Source: Phytophthora hibernalis
Lineage: Eukaryota; Oomycota; Peronosporomycetes; Peronosporales; Peronosporaceae
NCBI GenBank assembly: GCA_012656075.1
Contig: JAAKBF010000033.1
Span: forward strand, 1-64,000
Length of the DNA stretch: 64,000 bases
Reading direction: 5' to 3'
How positions within the stretch are numbered: position 1 is the stretch's first letter; each line of letters begins with the position of its first letter. Position numbers and translations under genes: made by a program. The notes beneath the pieces were generated by a model that saw nothing but the letters and a program-made list of their open reading frames with translations, did no database searches and was not told the DNA's origin. Shown here in pieces: positions 58,009 through 64,000 of this stretch.

Positions 58009-61000
58009 TCTTACAGCCCTAGAGGTTGAGAGCTAACGGCCACTGACGTTGAAGTACCGAATTTAGAACTGGTTACAGGGCATATTTGTGAAAAAAGATG
58101 GGTTCATGCAGATTTTATTGCGTGAAACGGCATGTGGCGCAGCCGGTGCAGCGCCTAGACTTGACTTCACTGTGTCCTCGATCTCGCATGGGACACTTTC
58201 AAATTTGTGAATGTGCTCAAACGTCGGTCCCAACTTCATCGTTTAGGTATCCTAATTATACATGTTCTAGGAGTGGTGAGTCACGGTAGTTTCGCGTTTA
58301 AGTTTATTCGGTAACAGAAGCTGGACGTGAAACCGACAATATTTAAACTTATTCGTAGCGACACTGTTCTGGAAGGATCGCCTTGTCTCGTTTAAGTGTA
58401 CGTTTTTGTATACATGTACATAGCGGGATTCATGCGATACTTAAACGTGTGATTTGAGCGAGGTCGTGATTGAATTGTCTAAATATGGTGTTCCTTGCAG
58501 ACTTGCTTTCGCTATTGTTAGAAAACGCGATTGCAATAGAAAAGAGGTAGGGCGAATTACATGTAGCGATGTTTCTATGATACCGGATAAAAAACCGGTT
58601 AAACCAAGTAGACGAAGGCCAAGGTGACGACGGCCGGTGGCCGCGCAACGTGGCAGGACGCGTTGATGGCGACCGAAAAACATCCCCATGCACTGATCAC
58701 CAGCGTGGTAAATCAGGTTCTAATCAAGCTGCATGGCTACATGTACAATAGTCATAGGATTGCCTCCATTACCAATCTTGGGTCCATACCCAATTTATCA
58801 CAAGCAACCGTAACAGTTGGTCAATTTGCTGTTGTTCCAGCTTTGGGTGTACGACTGAAAACTACATGGTCAAACATGCCATAACGGCATTATCGGCACT
58901 CCACTCAACCGTAGATAAAGTGCGCCGAAACAGACACTATATGTCGCACTATCGAGGGAAGTGAGTTTACAGGATCTCACTCTCACCGAGAAAGTTTCAA
59001 GGCAGTATGTTGATAAATTTAAGTCGACGCAAGAAACTGTAAATGATGCTACCGTATGCAAATGACGCAGATACACACGCGTTCAAGCAATTCTCTGGAA
59101 TTTATTTCAGAGTACAGGTATCAGTGATCCGATTTTCCGCTCAAAAGCATGCTTGCCAAAAATCACAAAAATCAACAACTCGATAGCTCATCTCCAAATC
59201 TAATAGACCCTCAAGATTGGACACAATTTCGTGTCAATTTTTGCTTTTGGTCTGATTCCTCTCATAATCAACTTCAGCTTGCTAACTTTAGAGATCCCGA
59301 CAACGACATGAGTGTGGCGTGCTAGTTCAACATTCACACAACATCTATGAAAGTGTCCTTCCAATTTTAACAATAGAAGCCGCCTCCATCGACCGCACTA
59401 TATTCACTTTGCTATTTTGTTGCGGCTAGCTGATGTTGGGGATAAGTACAATTTTGCAGCAAGAAGGGTCGTCGTTCAAAGTTTGGATTGTTCTCCAACG
59501 AATCGATCATACCACGCGATACAACGCTTCACTCAAAAGTAAACAACAGCGTTTTCCCTTCATCCCCTACCAACAACCCTGGCACGATATACACATGGTA
59601 AACAACATGATTATCCGTTGATAGTTGTCAATACCTTGGAAGGTATTCCTAGCAAAATAGCGCTACGAGGCTAGCTGAACAAACATGCTGCACTTGTCTG
59701 GGTGACATGGGTAGAAGCTCTTGTACAATAATTTCGGATTTTCTTCTCCCCAGGCAGAGTTTCCCACTTGTATGTCAGATCATGATCGATGATCCCACGC
59801 GTCTTGTAGCATCAGAGGCCATTTAACAGCGCACAGCAGGACCTTCATCGAGATTCTTACGATCGCAAAGGCAACCACCACAACTGTAGTAACGATTCCG
59901 AGAACCACTCGAAAAAGTATTACACGCTGTGGGAACCGATGATGCGGGTGCAGAGCGGCCCGGATCACTTGTTTGCAGAAGTAAGAATTGATCCGGCGGG
60001 GCAACAATAGAGAGGCATGGATGACTTTCACGATAGACAGCACGCGGCGAAGCAAGTAGCCGGCCAAAGTTATCCCCAGCATCTTGCTGGGTTTTGGGAC
60101 AAGGCCAAAGAAGCCTCCTGTTAACCACCTTATTCACCCGGTTTAAGGGCAGGTAGTTATTTCCTCAAGCCAATATGTGCTGGTACTGCGCATGCTACTC
60201 CTCACATCCAGATACGGCCAGGTGGAAGATTGATTGTGGTGAAATGAAATGTGTTTGGGTCTGTTGTCATGGTCAAATGATTGGTGCAATTTTGGCGTGA
60301 TGCACTAAGCGAGCTCATATGGAAGTCTTCATGTTCCCAAGTGGCTTGTGGGAGTATTTAAGTATCCAAGATATGCTGCTACATGTATTCTTCGTAATGT
60401 ATTGCGTACTGAAGCACAAGTACTCGGCTGAAGAAGAGCGGCCAACCAATTTGTTGACGCTCTACTCGGCCCCATTCGTCGAAGCCAAATGAAAGCTGTG
60501 CAATGTTTGTCGGATTTATCTGAAGGAATTTCACGTTGCTGCTTATGAAACGTTGCAGCCGTTTCAATCGCAGAAGAAAAAACCACTAAAAAAATGGAAA
60601 TTTATGCTGTTTACACACGCGCGCAACCAGATACTTCATCCCTGCACGGCCCAGCAACGTTTTTTATAATAGCAAGAGCTACCGGTAGAATGATATTGAA
60701 GAAGCAAGGCAGCATTCGAGGAAATTCTAGGTTGGTTGGAGAACATACATACATGTATCACCTGACCAACAGAAGAATACTTGGCCGTTGGAGGGTTCCG
60801 AAATCGACCACGTAACTCAACTCAGTGTTAACCTTGGATATGCTCCAGCGCATGTACATGCATGCCCCTGGGAAAGCCGCCGCCATATCTTGTCGATCGG
60901 GGTTCAAGTCGTGGCGTCCGCGCGCTTAGTCATATCTTTAAGCTGTAAACTAGGTCTAACAATGTTTAGGTAAATAATTGGATCTTCAGTCCTCCAGATC

Positions 61001-61018
61001 CAGACCACATGCTCCGAT
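58009..61018. other. About 3 kb without recognisable genes
   Basis: Only short frames occur. The best is 100 codons on the minus strand (60082 down to 59780), with a hydrophobic stretch (VVLGIVTTVVVVAFAIV) that could span a membrane, but I see no family resemblance. An ACCGG/CCGGT hairpin lies near 58585. Confidence 0.5.
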
Positions 61019-61612
61019 GTGATAGCCATTGAAAATTCGTCGAACCCCGAAGTTGCCGCGGAAAACGGTGGTTTCATCATCGAGTGGTTCTTTTCCAGTT
61101 TCAAGGTGAGAACTCCCCGTGACTGCACAAAATGGACATCTGTGTGCTGTATCAAAGAGACCAGAGGTGAACACCGCCTTTTTCGAGGGACGTACAGGAT
61201 AATTTTCCTTGATGCGAATATCACTTGCCTGATAGAACTCATCAAACAGATCGCTCTTGGTGCCACGTCTAAATTCCAGAGTGACGGTGTCACTTTGAAA
61301 AAGAATAGCGTATCAAACAGGTTCTTGGGGAACGGCAGGGATCAGCTGGCCGTGTGCTATGCACAAGTCTGCGGCAAACGGACACCTGGAAGTGGTGCAG
61401 TGGCTTTATGTCAACCGCTCCGAAGGTTACACAACAAAAGCCATGGACCTAATGGTCACTTGAAGGTGCTAAAATGGCTCCACGCAATTACCACAGCAGG
61501 CTGCTCGGCAAAGGCAATCGATGGTGGTGGCACGCGAATCGTTTGGGGAATTGAACTGCAAATACTTGGAAAACGCTATCGGCGGTGGAATTGTGCCTTG
61601 CAGCTTGACTGA
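61019..61612 (+). pseudogene. Ankyrin-repeat gene fragment, plus strand
   Basis: Ankyrin helices NPEVAAENGGFIIEWFF (61.05 kb), SAANGHLEVVQWLY (61.37 kb) and NGHLKVLKWLH (61.46 kb) are readable. The last two are separated by one frame change near 61449. There is no start region and the fragment ends by 61612, facing the minus-strand ankyrin fragment. Confidence 0.7.
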
Positions 61613-61619
61613 TGTCGAA

Positions 61620-62780
61620 CCTTCCTCGACTTGTTTCGAAGCAGAACCGACTGTGGGAGATGGAATTGGTACGTATGCTCGAGCAGCCATTTGATGCAGT
61701 TCAAGTGACCCTTTCGAGCCGCGTCCACCATGACATGAGCGTATTCATCGGTGCATCCTTGCTCGGCAAGGTACTTCATCGTTTCAACGTGCGGCTGAAT
61801 CTGTCGATGATGACATCTGCCTTCATTTGCTTGCACAGCGACCGCCCCGTCGGATGTTCCAGCACCCATTTCAGGATAGCGGTGTCACCACCTTCGCACG
61901 CAGTATGCATCGCGTATTCCCAACACTGGAGCCATTTGCTGTTTTCCTTCGGGTGCTGCCCCGCGATGGGATTCATGCAATCGAGATTCCCCTTTCGACC
62001 TGAAATCCAAATCGCAACGGCTGCTGCTGCCTTGTTCTCCTGTAGATATCCACGTTTCAGCATCAACCCCATCAGAAAATCTACATACGAAATCTCCGTT
62101 CACAACAGCGCGTTCGATAAGGCTGTGAATTTCATCTTCAGGACTACCAGCGAGCGATTTCGGAGTGGTAACAGCAGACGAAATACTATTCCCTCCCCAT
62201 TTGAATCACATTACCTGGACAATTCCAGTTCTGTGACATCACAGGTACACAGTGTACACTGTCCACCCAGACATACGCACCTCCTTCGGTGTGTGGCTGT
62301 ATCTACGACCCGCGTCCATCTCCAGTAGACACTTCAACACGTCCAAGTGTCCACCTCTCGCAGCTGAGGCGACAGTCTCGGGCGACACCTCGCAACCTGT
62401 AAAATGGTCCATCAACCACTTGACAATCGCCCGTCGCCCCTACCGGCGGCAACTTCAAGTGACTCTTGGAACTGGTAACGGTCATAGTATTTCTCGGATC
62501 GAGGGAAGTTGCACAAGGACACTGAGTGTCCTCCGAGATGCAGCTGACATCCCAGATCCAGTTCAGCAAACTAATGAACCCAAATTTGCAGGCGTATCGC
62601 AGCGGCAGATTCGCATCTGGACCGACGAAAGTTGTGACGAGAGGACCAATGTGGGGAAGACCATTGAGCGCCGGATGGTCCTGCAGGCGACCTGCAGCGT
62701 GACGGACATTCGTACCGAGTTTTGATAGGGTGTGGCAGTTTGAATTTCGAGAGTCGCCTTTGGCTGTTTGTTTGCCAATC
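61620..62780 (-). pseudogene. Ankyrin-repeat gene fragment, minus strand
   Basis: Reading from 62780 down, PLVTTFVGPDANLPLRYACK and PRSEKYYDRYQFQESLEVAA correspond to the N-terminal region of the ankyrin gene at 34.8 kb. Repeats ACEGGDTAILKWVLEHP and DAARKGHLNCIKWLLEH follow near 61.87 and 61.69 kb. At least three frames are needed. The later repeats of a full gene are missing; ankyrin DNA on the opposite strand (61019-61612) begins where this one ends. It lies about 150 bp from the right tRNA array. Confidence 0.75.
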
Positions 62781-63007
62781 ATCTTGTTATTTTGTGCATA
62801 AAATAGTAAAATTGGTCGATTCGAAGAAGTATCTTGAGTTTCTGTATCCCAGTTTCATATTGACCGCCATGCAACTCGGGAGCGTCGCGTTGGTGCTGCG
62901 CCACCAGCTCCAAGGCGTCGATACGGAGCAGATTATGGTGGGTGGTGGTGCGTGTGGTCCGCAGAATAGGCGTTCGCAAAACGGAGGAGGGTTGTTTAGG
63001 GTTCGAC

Positions 63008-63079
63008 GCGCGGGTAGCTCAGTGGTAGAGCGTTCGATTGCAGCTCGAAGGGTCACTGGTTCAATCCCGGTCCCGCGCT
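63008..63079 (+). tRNA. tRNA-Cys(GCA), right array copy 1
   Basis: Body identical to the left-array genes; anticodon at 63040-63042. Only about 74 bp of the unit precede it before the junction, including the telomere-like box. Unit marker 1 is A. Confidence 0.95.
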
Positions 63080-63120
63080 TCTTGTTGTTGCGAGCGCCTT
63101 GTGTCCTCTCGGACGGCGGG

Positions 63121-63124
63121 TTTT
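63121..63124 (+). terminator. Oligo-T downstream of right array copy 1
   Basis: TTTT beginning 42 nt past the gene, within GGCGGG-TTTT-GCCGC. The equivalent site of the next copy (63680) has a single T. Confidence 0.45.
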
Positions 63125-63566
63125 GCCGCTCTTTGCCACCACCACATATACGCTTCGCTACCCCGCTGTTGCGTGTCGGACATACTGCTTTCCTCTCTCT
63201 TCTCACCACTGCCGATTGAGCGGGCAAGTTCATGTAGAATCGGACTCGAACCTATCGTGCTGATGTCGTGTGCGGGGTCGGTTTTGTTTGACCAGGTCTT
63301 GGTCTGCACAACCTCAGCAAGCTGTTCTAGTTACCCAGTGATGCTCCGCTGGGACCAAATGCGATAGCACACCGCGTGTACATGGTTCTCACGGCCACTG
63401 GACTCGAACATGGCTTTCGGTCTGTGCATTAGCTGTGAGGGTGCGGAATAGCTGAAGGGATGCGTGAGTGGTGTGACAAGGCTGTGGAGGTGCATATGGT
63501 GGGTGGTGGTGCGTGTGGTCCGCAGAATAGGCGTTTGCAAAACAGGAGGGTTGTTTAGGGTTCGAC

Positions 63567-63638
63567 GCGCGGGTAGCTCAGTGGTAGAGCGTTCGATTGC
63601 AGCTCGAAGGGTCACTGGTTCAATCCCGGTCCCGCGCT
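63567..63638 (+). tRNA. tRNA-Cys(GCA), right array copy 2
   Basis: Anticodon at 63599-63601; body identical. Markers A and C. Its usual TTTT is reduced to one T, so the transcript may run on to the next T run near 63838. The pyrimidine tract upstream is also shortened. Confidence 0.95.
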
Positions 63639-64000
63639 TCTTGTTGTTGCGAGCGCCTTGTGTCCTCTCGGACGGCGGGTGCCGCTCTTTGCCACCACCA
63701 CATATACGCTTCGCTACCCCGCTGTTGCGTGTCGGACATACTGCTTTCCTCTCTCTTCTCACCACTGCCGATTGAGCGGGCAAGTTCATGTAGAATCGGA
63801 CTCGAACCTATCGTGCTGATGTCGTGTGCGGGGTCGGTTTTGTTTGACCAAGTCTTGGTCTGCACAACCTCAGCAAGCTGTTCTAGTTACCAGTGATGCT
63901 CCGCTGGGACCAAATGCGATATAACACCGCGTGTACATGGTTCTCACGGCCACTGGACTCGAACAGCTGGACACATGGCTTTCGGTCTGTGCATTAGCTG

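Larger units (their letters stand above)
62934..64000 (+). repeat. Inverted tRNA-Cys array (start; runs off the window)
   Basis: The ~571-bp unit of the left array reappears in opposite orientation, starting sharply at TATGGTGGGTGG. Almost two units are visible, 559 bp apart. Both are marker-1 A type, like the far end of the left array and unlike its near end. The spacer between the two genes lacks 10 bp near 63410. No filler separates the units. Confidence 0.95.

Noticed and set aside
59780..60082. 100-codon minus-strand frame with a hydrophobic stretch
   Set aside because: A single possible membrane segment without family resemblance or gene context is not enough support.
62722..63219. 165-codon plus-strand frame crossing the right array junction
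   Set aside because: It runs into the tRNA unit and translates the tRNA itself.

Overview
The window looks like nuclear DNA of a plant-pathogenic oomycete, most likely Phytophthora or a close relative. The evidence is an RXLR-dEER effector reading frame, ankyrin proteins of a type I associate with Phytophthora, very short introns (66 and 70 bp), and Crypton elements encoding a tyrosine recombinase plus a GCR1_C-like domain. This assignment rests on recognition, not on a database search.

Layout. Bases 1-32696 are one tandem array of a ~571-bp unit, each unit carrying one tRNA-Cys(GCA) gene on the minus strand: 57 genes, 56 with an identical body and one with an 11-nt deletion. The left edge is cut by the window. 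The same unit reappears in inverted orientation at 62934-64000 (two more tRNA-Cys genes, plus strand) and runs off the right edge. Two inverted tRNA arrays therefore flank about 30 kb of other DNA.

The 30-kb spacer holds, from left to right: a frameshifted ankyrin-repeat gene (minus, 32910-34822); a coiled-coil/tandem-GAF protein gene with two introns (plus, ~34984-38670 or beyond); a transportin-3/importin-13-like karyopherin gene (minus, 39137-42187); an RXLR effector gene (minus, 42468-42904); a Myb/SANT-like transposon fragment and a small MITE (43.3-43.8 kb); a Crypton (44499-52162) split by a nested Ty1/copia element (44878-50508) with 255-bp LTRs and a 5-bp target duplication, itself carrying a 270-bp TA-flanked MITE; a chromodomain reading frame with one in-frame TAG (52286-52822); a second, more decayed Crypton (53952-56036); a tRNA-like sequence (56278-56345); a 258-bp duplicated piece of the karyopherin gene (57751-58008); about 3 kb without recognisable genes; and ankyrin gene fragments in convergent orientation (61019-62780) against the right array.

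How it fits together. The spacer mixes ordinary host genes (karyopherin, GAF protein) with accessory material (effector, ankyrin genes, nested transposons). Every longer protein-coding gene needs one or more single-base frame corrections, often at homopolymer runs. This means either uncorrected long-read errors or a decaying locus, and the sequence alone cannot decide which. The standout structure is the tRNA-Cys array: near-perfect homogenisation, marker-base patchworks that record unequal exchange or conversion, and an inverted partner array 30 kb away.
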